DNA of 64,000 bases from an uncultured Prevotella sp. (GCA_900546345.1 URCI01000006.1:1-64000); one strand, 5' to 3'. Shown: positions 1 through 9,030, counted from the stretch's first letter. Program-made: numbers and translations. The notes: generated by a model from the letters alone, not told the origin.

Positions 1-188
1 AGCGACTATCTTCGGATAATGAGGTTATCAATCCACGGACTATTGCAACTGAGCCCATATCTGTCTGATAATGTATAGTTGTCTATGTAGTTAAGTATAT
101 AGATGCAGTATTTCTGTAATCCAAGGCGAAATTAGCAAATTTTTCCCATCTTTGTTTCAATATCGGTCGGCGTTTCAAAAATATTCAC

Positions 189-196
189 TACATTTG
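189..196 (+). promoter_or_regulatory. Putative -7 box of the GH43-like gene
   Basis: TACATTTG matches the Bacteroidetes TAnnTTTG element and would start transcription near base 203, about 48 nt before the ATG at 251. No TTG sits 20 nt upstream, so the match rests on the -7 box alone. Nothing else recognisable lies in bases 1-250: no reading frame, no RNA fold that I can name. Confidence 0.45.
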
Positions 197-250
197 CAAA
201 AATAATATATGCCATCGGATAAAAAATAACTAATCATTGAATCATTCCCC

Positions 251-1288
251 ATGAAGAACCTTCTTCTCACACTTGGCTTGGCCTCCCTTGCACTGACCGC
301 TACGGCGCAAAACTTTCAGAAAGGCGACTACGGCTACCTCTATTGTCACATGAGCGACCGTGGCGAGTACACTGCCTACGCCGTGAGCCGCGACGGGTAT
401 CACTATACCGACATTCTCGACGGCAATGCCATCTTCGACCCCAAGGAGCACGCACGTATCGAGGGCGGTACCCGCGATGCCTACATCACCCGGACTTACA
501 ATGGCAAAGGCTATCTCATGGTCACCACCGACATGTGTGTGGCCAAGAGTCACAAGTGGGACAACTATGGCATCGACCTGCTCAAGAGCAAGGATCTCAT
601 CCATTGGTCATCGGTGACCTTTGATTTCCGCAAGGGCATGAGCATCTTCTCCGATGGTGCCACCGCTCCCTCACCCTATAAAGACTGGTCGACGATCAAC
701 CGTGTGTGGGCTCCTCAGATCTTCTGGGACCCCAGCTATGTGTGGCCCAATGGCGATAAGGGTGGATACATGATTTATTATTCCATGCTCAACCGACCCG
801 AAGAGAAGTACGACCGCATGTACTACAGCTATGCCGACAAGGACTTTCAGCGCATCACCACACCGCGCCTGCTCTTCGACTGGGGTTACGCCACCATCGA
901 CTGTGACATCAACTTGCTCAGTGACGGCAAATACCATATGCTCATCAAGAAAGAAGGGGGCAAGCCGGGCATCTACACGGCCACGTCCAATCATTTGACT
1001 TATGGCTGGGGCGAGCCCGTCGATCACGACTATGTCAGTTTCGAGGGCAACAAAAAGTGTGAGGGATCCTCGGCTTTTCAGCTCATCGGCGACAGCACAT
1101 GGCGTGTGGCTTACATCCAGTACAGCGACCACCCCAAGCACTATCGCATCTGCAAGGCCGACAGCCACCTGCGCAACTTCCGCGATCCTGTCGACATTCA
1201 GGGTGTCACCGCCCCTCAGCACGGCTCGTTCATGCGCATCACGAAGAAAGAATATCATCGGCTGATGAAGCTCAATAAAAAGAAATAA
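251..1288 (+). CDS. Secreted GH43-like glycosidase
   Basis: This 345-aa protein begins with a signal peptide (about residues 1-19, ending in TATAQ), so it is exported. The rest fits a single five-bladed beta-propeller of the GH43 / GH-F clan type: WAPQIFWDP near residue 155, the blade motif IDCDINLLSDGKYHML and CEGSSAFQL carry acidic residues where the family keeps its catalytic ones. Family members act on arabinose- or xylose-containing side chains, but the substrate cannot be read from sequence. The usual N-terminal DP motif is not obvious and the candidate general base is in HMSDRGEY. There is no neighbouring SusC/SusD pair. The gene ends 34 bp before glnN, which may be partly read through from here. 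Confidence 0.72.
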   Translation: MKNLLLTLGLASLALTATAQNFQKGDYGYLYCHMSDRGEYTAYAVSRDGYHYTDILDGNAIFDPKEHARIEGGTRDAYITRTYNGKGYLMVTTDMCVAKSHKWDNYGIDLLKSKDLIHWSSVTFDFRKGMSIFSDGATAPSPYKDWSTINRVWAPQIFWDPSYVWPNGDKGGYMIYYSMLNRPEEKYDRMYYSYADKDFQRITTPRLLFDWGYATIDCDINLLSDGKYHMLIKKEGGKPGIYTATSNHLTYGWGEPVDHDYVSFEGNKKCEGSSAFQLIGDSTWRVAYIQYSDHPKHYRICKADSHLRNFRDPVDIQGVTAPQHGSFMRITKKEYHRLMKLNKKK

Positions 1289-1322
1289 GATAGCAAACTT
1301 AACAACCAAAAAGAGAGAATCT

Positions 1323-3512
1323 ATGGAAAATCTAAGATTCAATGCCGTAGCAGAGGCCTTCAACAAGCGTCCCAAAGAGATCATGATGCCTGTGGAGCGC
1401 CCCTCGGAGTATTTTGCCCGCAAGGTGTTCAACCGCGAGAAGATGTACAAGTATTTGCCGGCTGACGTGTATGCGCAGCTGGTCGATGTGATGGACAAGG
1501 GCAAGCGCCTGGACCGTCAGATTGCCGATGCCGTTGCCAAAGGCATCAAGCAGTGGGCAGAAGAAAACGGAGTGACTCACTACACCCATTGGTTCCAGCC
1601 GCTGACTGAGGGCACGGCCGAGAAGCACGATGCTTTCGTGGAGCACGACGGCAAAGGAGGAATGATCGAAGAATTCTCCGGCAAGCTGCTTGTGCAGCAG
1701 GAGCCCGATGCATCCAGCTTCCCCTCCGGCGGTATCCGCAACACTTTCGAGGCGCGTGGCTACTCTGCTTGGGATCCGACCTCGCCTGTGTTTATCATCG
1801 ACGACACGTTGTGCATTCCCACCATTTTCATTTCTTATACCGGCGAGGCCCTGGACTACAAGGCTCCTTTGCTGCGCTCGCTTCACGCCGTGGACGCGGC
1901 AGCCACTGCCGTGGCCGATATGTTCTATCCCGATGTGAAGAAAGTCCATGCCAATCTGGGGTGGGAGCAGGAGTATTTCCTTGTCGACTCTGATCTGTAT
2001 CATGCCCGTCCCGATCTCATGCTGACTGGCCGTACGCTGATGGGCCATGAGAGCGCCAAAAACCAGCAGATGGATGACCATTACTTCGGTACCATCCCTG
2101 AGCGTGTGCAGGCGTTCATGAAGGAGCTGGAGATTCAGGCTTTGGAACTCGGCATCCCTTGCAAGACCCGTCACAACGAGGTAGCGCCCAACCAGTTTGA
2201 GTTGGCACCGATCTTCGAAGAGTGTAATCTCGCTGTCGACCACAACATGCTGTTGATGAGTCTGATGAAGAAAGTGGCGCATCGTCATGGCTTTGAAGTC
2301 CTGCTCCATGAGAAGCCCTTCAAAGGCATCAACGGTTCCGGCAAGCACAACAACTGGAGTCTTTCGACCGACACGGGCGTGCTGCTCCATGCTCCCGGCA
2401 AGACGGCCAAGGACAATCTTCGCTTCGTAGTGTTCATCGTCGAGACGCTCATGGGTGTCTATAAGCACAACGGCCTCTTGAAGGCATCGATCATGACCGC
2501 TACCAACCAGCACCGCTTAGGTGCCAACGAGGCGCCACCCGCCATCATCTCTTCTTTCCTCGGACGACAGCTCAGCGACCTGCTCGACCATATCGTCAAG
2601 GCCGACAAGAAAGATCTCTTTGATCTGTCAGGAAAGAAAGGCATGGATCTCGACATCCCGGAGATCCCCGAGTTGCTGATCGACAACACCGACCGCAACC
2701 GCACCTCACCGTTTGCCTTCACCGGCAACCGCTTTGAGTTCCGTGCCGTCGGTTCCGAGGCCAACTGTGCGTGCTCGCTGATCGTGCTCAACACGGCTGT
2801 GGCAGAGGCTCTCACGCTGTTCAAGCAGCGGGTCGACGCCCTCATTGCCAAAGGCGAACAACAAAACAGTGCCATCATCGACGTGTTGCGTGAAGACATC
2901 AAGACGTGCGCACCTATCCACTTCGATGGCAACGGCTATTCCGAGGAGTGGGTCGAGGAGGCAAAACGCCGCGGCCTCGATACCGAAAACTCCTGCCCGA
3001 AGACCTTCGACCGCTATCTCGACGACGACAGCGTGCGCATGTTCGAGTCGATGAACGTGCTGCATCTCAATGAGCTCAAAGCCCGCAACGAGGTCAAGTG
3101 GGAGACCTATACCAAGAAAGTGCAGATCGAGGCGCGTGTCATGGGCGATTTGACCATGAACCACATAATCCCCGTGGCTACCCACTATCAAAGCCAGTTG
3201 GCCAAGAACGTACAGAACATGTATGACATCTTCCCACAGGAGGAGGCTGCAGCGCTGACCTCACGCAACAAGAAGATCATCCGCGAGATTGCCGAGCGCA
3301 CGCAGGTGATCGAGACCGGTGTAGAGGATCTTGTCAACGCCCGCAAGGTGGCCAACAAGATTGAGAGTGCCCGTGAGCGGGCTATTGCCTACCACGACAC
3401 GGTCGACCCGAAGATGGACGAGATCCGTTACCAAATCGATAAGCTCGAGCTGATCGTCAGCGACGAGCTGTGGACATTGCCGAAATATCGTGAACTGTTG
3501 TTCATCCGGTAA
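1323..3512 (+). CDS. glnN: Type III glutamine synthetase
   Basis: GlnN condenses ammonia with glutamate using ATP in the cytoplasm. At 729 aa it has the length of the large GSIII class, not the ~470 aa of GSI. Signatures include NLGWEQEYFLVD (metal-binding Glu region), RHNEVAPNQFELAP, the ATP-loop segment KGINGSGKHNNWS and NRTSPFAFTGNRFEFRAVGS toward the middle, followed by the long helical C-terminal region typical of GSIII. The ATG at 1323 is preceded by AAGAGAGAAT as a plausible ribosome-binding stretch. GSIII is the usual ammonium-assimilation enzyme in Bacteroidales. No nitrogen-regulatory gene is adjacent, and I see no clear promoter in the 34-bp gap before it. Confidence 0.96.
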   Translation: MENLRFNAVAEAFNKRPKEIMMPVERPSEYFARKVFNREKMYKYLPADVYAQLVDVMDKGKRLDRQIADAVAKGIKQWAEENGVTHYTHWFQPLTEGTAEKHDAFVEHDGKGGMIEEFSGKLLVQQEPDASSFPSGGIRNTFEARGYSAWDPTSPVFIIDDTLCIPTIFISYTGEALDYKAPLLRSLHAVDAAATAVADMFYPDVKKVHANLGWEQEYFLVDSDLYHARPDLMLTGRTLMGHESAKNQQMDDHYFGTIPERVQAFMKELEIQALELGIPCKTRHNEVAPNQFELAPIFEECNLAVDHNMLLMSLMKKVAHRHGFEVLLHEKPFKGINGSGKHNNWSLSTDTGVLLHAPGKTAKDNLRFVVFIVETLMGVYKHNGLLKASIMTATNQHRLGANEAPPAIISSFLGRQLSDLLDHIVKADKKDLFDLSGKKGMDLDIPEIPELLIDNTDRNRTSPFAFTGNRFEFRAVGSEANCACSLIVLNTAVAEALTLFKQRVDALIAKGEQQNSAIIDVLREDIKTCAPIHFDGNGYSEEWVEEAKRRGLDTENSCPKTFDRYLDDDSVRMFESMNVLHLNELKARNEVKWETYTKKVQIEARVMGDLTMNHIIPVATHYQSQLAKNVQNMYDIFPQEEAAALTSRNKKIIREIAERTQVIETGVEDLVNARKVANKIESARERAIAYHDTVDPKMDEIRYQIDKLELIVSDELWTLPKYRELLFIR

Positions 3513-3583
3513 ACATATATTATCTTCCGTGGCAGTCAGCTCCAATGGCAGGCTGCCATGGATCTTTATGAAATCAAAAGCAT

Positions 3584-4051
3584 ATGACAAAAGAAGAATT
3601 GATGCGTCGGGCGATCGCACTGAGCATCAGCAGCGTTCATCATGGCGGAGGTCCTTTTGGCGCTGTCATCGCCCGTAATGGCGAGATCATCGCCGAAGCC
3701 AGTAACAGTGTGACAAAAGACCATGACCCTACGGCCCATGCCGAGGTCAATGCCATCCGTCAGGCGTGTGACAAACTCCAGACCTTTGATCTCACGGGCT
3801 GTGAAATCTATTGTTCGTGTGAGCCTTGCCCGATGTGTCTCGGTGCCATCTATTGGGCGCATCTCGACAAGATCTATTATGCCAATACGCGTACCGACGC
3901 TGCCAACATCGGCTTTGACGATGACTTCATCTATCGCGAAATCCCCCTCCGTCCCGAAGACCGTCACAAAGCCATGGAGCAACTGTTGCCGCAGGAGGCC
4001 ATCGCCGCTTTCCAGCAGTGGCAGGACAGTAAGGACAAAACAGAATATTGA
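3584..4051 (+). CDS. Nucleoside/guanine deaminase family enzyme
   Basis: This 155-aa cytoplasmic zinc hydrolase belongs to the cytidine/deoxycytidylate deaminase fold. HAEVNAI supplies the zinc-binding His and the catalytic Glu, and CEPCPMCLGAIYWA supplies the two zinc-binding Cys. The stretch YYANTRTDAANIGFDDDFIY resembles guanine deaminases of the GuaD type (guanine to xanthine plus ammonia), which is the most likely reaction; a tRNA adenosine deaminase (TadA) is less likely from this C-terminal region. It lies 71 bp after glnN, and the gap holds only a small inverted repeat around 3532-3560. Ammonia release next to an ammonia-assimilating enzyme is suggestive, but co-regulation is inference. 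Confidence 0.85.
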   Translation: MTKEELMRRAIALSISSVHHGGGPFGAVIARNGEIIAEASNSVTKDHDPTAHAEVNAIRQACDKLQTFDLTGCEIYCSCEPCPMCLGAIYWAHLDKIYYANTRTDAANIGFDDDFIYREIPLRPEDRHKAMEQLLPQEAIAAFQQWQDSKDKTEY

Positions 4052-4183
4052 CCGGAATGAGTTTTTTTGATGCTTTTTCGTTAAAAACCCTCAATATTAT
4101 TAATAACTGGTAGCCATATAGTCATTGAAAGCGTATTAATGATAAAACATTTAGAAAATATACATCGTATTAGGAAACAACAA

Positions 4184-6325
4184 ATGAAAAAAGCAATGAC
4201 ACTGGCCTTGCTGCTGGTCTTTACCCTGCTGGCCAACGCACAAATGCTCAACCCCGTGAAGTTCTCTTCCCAGTTGAAGACCAACGGATCGGCTGAGGCT
4301 GAGATTGTGTTCTCCGGAAGAATCGGGAGCGGATGGCACGTTTATTCCACCGGACTCGGTGCTGACGGTCCTATCTCCGCCACCTTTAATGTCAACAAGC
4401 TCGACGGCGTGCAGCTCGTCGGCAAGTTGAAGGCTGTGGGGCACGAGATTTCTACGTTTGATAAACTCTTCGACATGAAGTTGCGCTATTTCGAGAATAG
4501 CGTACAGTTCGTGCAGAAGATCAAGTTCACAAAGCCCACTTACTCCATCGACGCTTACCTGACTTATGGTGCCTGCAACGACCAGAACTGCCTGCCGCCC
4601 TCTGATGTAAACATCAAACAGTCGGGCAAGAGTCCTGCTGTCGACGCTGCTGCCGCAAAGACTGCCGCTGCATCTGCCACAGCAACGGGTGCTCAGCCCG
4701 GTGCTCCTATGTCGGCTCAGGAGCAGGCGCTGATGCTCAAGGCTCAGGAAGGCGATCCCGAGGCTGCTGCAGCATTGGAACAGCTCAAAGCCGACTCGCT
4801 TGCCAAGCTGCAGGCCGACTCTGCTGCTCAGGCTGCAGCCGCTGCCAGTGCCTCACTCTCCAGCGCCGACAAGGACATGCTTTGGCGTCCGGTGATCAAG
4901 CAACTGCAGCAGTTTGGTGGGGCGGGCGACATTGCCAACCACTCCTTATTATATATATTCCTCATGGGAATCGTAGGCGGACTGCTTGCCCTTGTCATGC
5001 CTTGTATCTGGCCTATCATTCCGATGACGGTCAGCTTCTTCCTGAAACGCTCTAAAGACGACAAGAAGAAAGGTGTCCGTGATGCCGTCACTTACGGCAT
5101 CTCCATTGTGGTTATCTATCTTGCCCTCGGTATTGGCGTGACGGCAATCTTCGGTCCCAACACGCTCAACGCGCTTTCGACCAATGCCGTCTTCAATATC
5201 TTCCTCTTCCTCTTGCTGGTAGTCTTTGCCGTGAGCTTCTTTGGCTGGTTCGAAATCAAGTTGCCGGACAGCTGGGCCAATAGCGTTGACTCCAAAGCCA
5301 GCAAGACGACGGGTCTGCTCTCTATCTTCCTTATGGCCTTCACCCTTGTGCTCGTCAGCTTCTCCTGCACGGCGCCGATCATCGGTCTGCTGCTGGTAGA
5401 GACTGTGACATCGGGCAACTGGGTTGGTCCTGCCGTGGGCATGTTTGGCTTTGCCTTGGCTTTGGCTATCCCGTTCTCGCTCTTTGCCATGTTCCCGGCA
5501 CTGATGAAGAAGAGTCCGAAGAGTGGTTCTTGGATGAATCAAATCAAGGTGGTTCTCGGTTTCGTCGAGCTTGCCTTCTCGCTGAAGTTCCTCAGTGTGG
5601 CTGACCTGGCCTATGGCTGGCACATCCTCGACCGTGAGGTGTTCCTCTCATTGTGGATTGTTATCTTCCTGGCTTTGGGCTGCTATCTGATCGGCTGGCT
5701 GAAATTCCGCAGCGACGAGGTCGGTGGCGAGCTCCATCGCCCCATGCCTGTGCCTGCCGTGATGCTTGGCTTGTGCTCCATCGCCTTCGCCATCTACATG
5801 CTGCCGGGCTTGTGGGGCGCTCCCTGCAAGGCTGTCTCGGCTTTCGCTCCACCTATGAACACTCAGGACTTCAACCTTAACACGAAGACCGTAGAGGCTA
5901 AATACAAGAACTACGAGGAAGGTATGGCAGCTGCCAAGGCCTTAGGTAAACCGGTGATGCTCGACTTCACGGGCTATGGTTGCGTCAACTGCCGCAAGAT
6001 GGAAGCGTCGGTTTGGACCGATCCTCAGGTCGCTGACAAGTTGGAGAAGGACTACGTGCTCATCTCACTCTATGTCGACGACAAGACACCGCTGCCGAAG
6101 CCTATCGAGGTCAACGACAACGGACAGCACCGTACGCTGCGCACCGTCGGTGACAAGTGGAGCTATCTCCAGAGTCATAAGTTTGGCGCAAACGCTCAGC
6201 CTTTCTATGTCACGGTCGACAATGAGGGCAATCCGCTCAGCGGCTCATTCAGCTATAAGGAGGATGTGCCCGCTTATCTCGACTTCCTGCAGAAGGGCCT
6301 TGACAACTACAAAGCCGGAAAATAA
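4184..6325 (+). CDS. dsbD: DsbD-type thiol:disulfide interchange protein
   Basis: This inner-membrane protein passes electrons from cytoplasmic thioredoxin to the periplasm. The 713-aa form starting at ATG 4184 begins directly with a signal peptide (MKKAMTLALLLVF), so I prefer it to the in-frame ATG at 4139, which would put 15 charged residues in front. Order: signal peptide; N-terminal DsbD-alpha-like domain with ACNDQNCLPP; an Ala/Gln-rich linker around residues 150-225; about eight membrane segments with LVMPCIWPIIP and SFSCTAPIIG, each holding one transmembrane redox Cys; and a C-terminal thioredoxin domain with the pair in GCVNCRKME. All three redox centres are intact. A weak hairpin follows at 6328. 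Confidence 0.92.
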   Translation: MKKAMTLALLLVFTLLANAQMLNPVKFSSQLKTNGSAEAEIVFSGRIGSGWHVYSTGLGADGPISATFNVNKLDGVQLVGKLKAVGHEISTFDKLFDMKLRYFENSVQFVQKIKFTKPTYSIDAYLTYGACNDQNCLPPSDVNIKQSGKSPAVDAAAAKTAAASATATGAQPGAPMSAQEQALMLKAQEGDPEAAAALEQLKADSLAKLQADSAAQAAAAASASLSSADKDMLWRPVIKQLQQFGGAGDIANHSLLYIFLMGIVGGLLALVMPCIWPIIPMTVSFFLKRSKDDKKKGVRDAVTYGISIVVIYLALGIGVTAIFGPNTLNALSTNAVFNIFLFLLLVVFAVSFFGWFEIKLPDSWANSVDSKASKTTGLLSIFLMAFTLVLVSFSCTAPIIGLLLVETVTSGNWVGPAVGMFGFALALAIPFSLFAMFPALMKKSPKSGSWMNQIKVVLGFVELAFSLKFLSVADLAYGWHILDREVFLSLWIVIFLALGCYLIGWLKFRSDEVGGELHRPMPVPAVMLGLCSIAFAIYMLPGLWGAPCKAVSAFAPPMNTQDFNLNTKTVEAKYKNYEEGMAAAKALGKPVMLDFTGYGCVNCRKMEASVWTDPQVADKLEKDYVLISLYVDDKTPLPKPIEVNDNGQHRTLRTVGDKWSYLQSHKFGANAQPFYVTVDNEGNPLSGSFSYKEDVPAYLDFLQKGLDNYKAGK

Positions 6326-6327
6326 AC

Positions 6328-6354
6328 CTGTGGCCCTTCGGGGCTACAGTTTTC
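6328..6354 (+). terminator. Weak hairpin after dsbD
   Basis: CCTGTGGCCC, loop CTTC-like, and GGGGCTACAG form a short GC-rich stem with one G-U type pair, followed by TTTT. It is a possible intrinsic terminator between dsbD and the next gene, only 27 bp before that gene's ATG, so partial read-through is likely. Confidence 0.4.
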
Positions 6355-6380
6355 GCTCAGCTAATTGATGCTTACATACT

Positions 6381-7676
6381 ATGAATAACAACAGCGAACT
6401 GAACCGTTCCATTATCTCACTCATAAAAAAAGAGGTCGTCCCTGCCATTGGTTGTACAGAGCCAATGGCCGTGGCCCTCTGTACGGCCAGGGCCACTGAG
6501 GACCTGGGCAAGCGCCCGTCAAAAATCTCTGTGCTGCTGAGTGCCAACATGCTGAAAAACGCGATGGGGGTAGGCATTCCCGGTACGGGTATGATCGGAC
6601 TGCCCATAGCTATTGCGCTCGGCGCGCTCTGCGGTAAGAGCAAATACCAGTTGGAGGTGCTGCGCGACCTGACACCGGACATTTTAGAGGAAGGAAAGAA
6701 ATATATCGCAGGCGATCATATCGACATCAAGCTTAAGGAGAATATCTCGGAAAAGCTCTATATCGAGGTCACCTGCGAGGCTGACGGCGACAAGGCCACG
6801 GCGATTATTGCCGGTGGCCACACCCATTTCGTCTATGAGGAAGCCTGTGGTAAGGTGCTCTTAGACAAGCGGGCTTGTCTTGGCGGCAGCGCTGATGAGG
6901 AAGAGGTGCAGTTGACCCTGCGCATGGTGTGGGACTTTGCCACCACAGCACCGCTCGACGACATCCGCTTCATCCTGCAAACACGAGACTATAACATCCG
7001 TGCAGCCGAGGAGAGCAAAAAGGGCAATTATGGTCACTGCCTGGGCAAGACCATCGACCGTCCTTTGAGTCATGGCATCTTCGGCAAGACGATCTTCTCG
7101 CATATCATTTCCGAGACGGCTCTGGCCTGCGACGCTCGTATGGGTGGCGCCATGATTCCGGTGATGTCAAACTCTGGTTCGGGCAACCAAGGCATCTGTG
7201 CGACGAATCCTGTCGCCGTGTATGCCGAGGAGAACGAGAATACCGAGGAGGAGCTCATCCGTGCGCTGACGCTCTCGCATCTCACGGCCATCTACATCAA
7301 GCAAAGCCTTGGCAAGCTCAGTGCGCTCTGCGGTTGTGTGGTGGCGAGCATCGGTTCGAGTTGTGGCATCGTCTATTTGATGGGTGGTGACTTCACACGT
7401 GTCTGCCATGCCGTGAAGAACATGATCGCCAACCTCACGGGCATGATCTGCGACGGCGCTAAGCCGAGCTGTTCGATCAAGATCTGCTCCGGCGTGTCCT
7501 CAGCCTTGCTCTCTGCTCTGCTGAGCATGGAGGGCGAGCACGTTACCGCCGCCGAGGGCATCATAGACGAGGACGTGGACAAGAGCATCCACAACCTCAC
7601 CAGCATCGGCAAGGAAGCCATGTGCTCCACAGATGATATGGTGCTCAATATCATGACGCACAAAGGAGGGTGCTAA
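6381..7676 (+). CDS. UPF0597 / YhaM-type L-cysteine desulfidase-like protein
   Basis: The 431-aa protein matches the UPF0597 (YhaM, also called CyuA) family, related to the alpha subunit of iron-sulfur serine dehydratases. Known members degrade L-cysteine to pyruvate, sulfide and ammonia. Visible hallmarks are VVPAIGCTEP at the N-terminus, the glycine-rich MGVGIPGTGMIGLPIA, MSNSGSGNQG, and the late cysteines in MICDGAKPSCSIKICSG that would hold a [4Fe-4S] cluster. It is cytoplasmic, of normal length and lacks a signal peptide. Neighbours are dsbD upstream and a converging thioredoxin-marR pair, so thiol or sulfur metabolism may be the common theme, but that is inference. Confidence 0.86.
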   Translation: MNNNSELNRSIISLIKKEVVPAIGCTEPMAVALCTARATEDLGKRPSKISVLLSANMLKNAMGVGIPGTGMIGLPIAIALGALCGKSKYQLEVLRDLTPDILEEGKKYIAGDHIDIKLKENISEKLYIEVTCEADGDKATAIIAGGHTHFVYEEACGKVLLDKRACLGGSADEEEVQLTLRMVWDFATTAPLDDIRFILQTRDYNIRAAEESKKGNYGHCLGKTIDRPLSHGIFGKTIFSHIISETALACDARMGGAMIPVMSNSGSGNQGICATNPVAVYAEENENTEEELIRALTLSHLTAIYIKQSLGKLSALCGCVVASIGSSCGIVYLMGGDFTRVCHAVKNMIANLTGMICDGAKPSCSIKICSGVSSALLSALLSMEGEHVTAAEGIIDEDVDKSIHNLTSIGKEAMCSTDDMVLNIMTHKGGC

Positions 7677-7697
7677 GCAGTCCTTCCTCTATAATAT

Positions 7698-7756
7698 AAA
7701 AAAGGCTCACTCGAGCTAACAGACGCTGATGTCTGTTGCTCGAGTGAGCCTTTTTT
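7698..7756. terminator. Strong bidirectional terminator
   Basis: Six A residues, an outer stem GGCTCACTCGAGC / GCTCGAGTGAGCC continued by an inner AACAGAC / GTCTGTT stem with a single bulged T, and six T residues. The roughly 26-bp helix has runs of A and T on both sides, so it can stop transcription from the plus-strand gene ending at 7676 and from the minus-strand marR gene ending at 7773. Confidence 0.93.
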
Positions 7757-7772
7757 AATTTTCTATTCATTC

Positions 7773-8129
7773 CTACTCTACCACCTCCCTGAGTTCTTCC
7801 GGCAGTTGCAGGCTGTCGCAATGGACGTGCTCAAGCAGTTCCTGACCTTGCTTGGTGAGGTGGAAGCGCATGCTGCGGCCGTCCTCCTTGCAGATGTGGC
7901 GACGGATGCTGCCACTTTTCTCCAGCGAGGCGATGACCTTCGAGGCGTTGGAGCGGGTGAGCCCCATCTCGTCGGCAATCTCGCCGGCCGATAGATTCTC
8001 TTTCTCCGAGAGCAGGCAGAGGAGCATCATCGCGTTGATGTTCACGCCCAATGATGCCTCCACCTGTGCCTCAAAAGCCGCGATGGCCTTATAGATCTTC
8101 CTAAGTCTACAGATACATTCTGTTTCCAT
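7773..8129 (-). CDS. MarR-family transcriptional regulator
   Basis: A 118-aa winged-helix protein. The start at 8129 (METECICRL) is chosen because it lies 13 bp after the thioredoxin stop and begins the fold; the longer frame back to 8189 would overlap that gene and begins with low-complexity basic residues. SAGEIADEMGLTRSNASKVI is the helix-turn-helix and IRRHICKEDGRSMRFHLT the wing. Five cysteines are present, including a C-x-C near the N-terminus and one in the wing (HICKED). With the upstream thioredoxin in the same operon this makes redox sensing a fair guess, not a demonstrated one. No ligand can be assigned. Confidence 0.82.
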   Translation of the reverse strand: METECICRLRKIYKAIAAFEAQVEASLGVNINAMMLLCLLSEKENLSAGEIADEMGLTRSNASKVIASLEKSGSIRRHICKEDGRSMRFHLTKQGQELLEHVHCDSLQLPEELREVVE

Positions 8130-8142
8130 TTCGTGTGCACAA

Positions 8143-8661
8143 TTACTCGGGGAGGAGGATCTCCTTGATGGCCTCATCGAACTGCGCACGGTTCATGGCA
8201 CCCACCTGCACTTGTGGATCACCCTGCTTCGGGATGAAGAAGATCGTAGGGATGGAGCGGATGCCAAATGTGGCGGCAAGCTCCTGCTGCTGATCCACGT
8301 CCACCTTATATACATCGATCTTTCCGGCGTATGTCTTGGCGATGTCTGCTACGATCGGTGCTGTGGCCTTGCAGGGACCGCACCAAGTGGCATAGAAGTC
8401 GATGATCACCGGTTTGTCACCTTCAAACACCCACTCCTTGGGATGCTCGTCGTAGTTCATCACCTTCTCCTTGAATTCCTGTGTTGTTAACTCCTTTACT
8501 TCCATATTCTTTTTCTCCTTTTTCTTTGTTACTGTTTGCTCTTGCGCGTTGGCGTGGCTGCTCTTCTGACCGCCAGGCTGTGAGGTTTTGCCTGTGCACG
8601 AAGTGCTGAGGGTCATCGGAAGCAAAAGTAAGAGCGACAGCATGGTTGAACTTTTACTCAT
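8143..8661 (-). CDS. Thioredoxin-fold lipoprotein
   Basis: The start at 8661 gives 172 aa and is supported by a canonical promoter ending 28 bp upstream; the longer frame to 8727 would begin upstream of that promoter. Residues 1-22 form a lipoprotein signal with lipobox LSTSC, then a basic Lys-rich linker with a second in-frame Met (MEVKEL), and a thioredoxin domain with DFYATWCGPCKATAP and a cis-proline loop SIPTIFF. The protein should therefore sit in the periplasm on a membrane anchor and reduce disulfides, possibly fed by the DsbD-type protein encoded 2 kb away. Internal initiation at MEVKEL would give a cytosolic thioredoxin. Confidence 0.87.
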   Translation of the reverse strand: MSKSSTMLSLLLLLPMTLSTSCTGKTSQPGGQKSSHANAQEQTVTKKKEKKNMEVKELTTQEFKEKVMNYDEHPKEWVFEGDKPVIIDFYATWCGPCKATAPIVADIAKTYAGKIDVYKVDVDQQQELAATFGIRSIPTIFFIPKQGDPQVQVGAMNRAQFDEAIKEILLPE

Positions 8662-8688
8662 ATATTTACTTTTCGTTGGAAAACAGTG

Positions 8689-8720
8689 CAAAGGTAGTGT
8701 TTGTTTTCCAAAGTAACAAA
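8689..8720 (-). promoter_or_regulatory. Promoter of the thioredoxin-marR operon
   Basis: Read on the minus strand: TTTG (8720-8717), exactly 20 nt, then TACCTTTG (8696-8689). This is a full Bacteroidetes -33/-7 promoter. Transcription would begin near 8682, giving a leader of about 20 nt. Confidence 0.85.
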
Positions 8721-8974
8721 TTTCCAAGGGAAAATAATTGTTTTATAACATATATTAACCTTTTAAGGATGTCATAGCTTGCCGTTGTCACCCTTCCATG
8801 TCGCTCTGCTGTTAGTTTCATCATTTGTCCGCGAAACTGACAATTTTCCGTGCCCGTGAAGGCGATCTTTTGAAACAAAAGGCACTTCGCGCTGATTTTT
8901 GCGAATTTTTGCGGCTTTTTATAAAGTACTGTTACGCAACTTGTTACGTAAAAATGCTAAAATCTATTAAAACC

Positions 8975-9030
8975 AGAAAGGCACTTTGATGAAAAATTCT
9001 CTAGAGAATTTTTCATCAAAGTGCCTTTCT
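8975..9030. repeat. Perfect 56-bp palindrome
   Basis: The two 28-nt arms (8975-9002 and 9003-9030) are exact reverse complements with no spacer; the centre reads CTCTAGAG and the ends AGAAAGGCAC / GTGCCTTTCT. It lies in the 574-bp space between the transporter stop (9236) and the thioredoxin start (8661). Apart from the thioredoxin promoter and a small hairpin at 9202-9221, I see no other gene or signal in that space. As RNA it would fold into one long hairpin and could end transcription in either direction, although flanking T-runs are short. Confidence 0.9.

Noticed and set aside
1332..2513. 393-codon open frame on the minus strand opposite glnN
   Set aside because: It lies entirely inside the strongly conserved glnN gene, shows no recognisable domain and is explained by codon bias of the opposite strand.
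8666..8878. 70-codon minus-strand frame upstream of the thioredoxin gene
   Set aside because: It runs across the canonical thioredoxin promoter and ends inside it.
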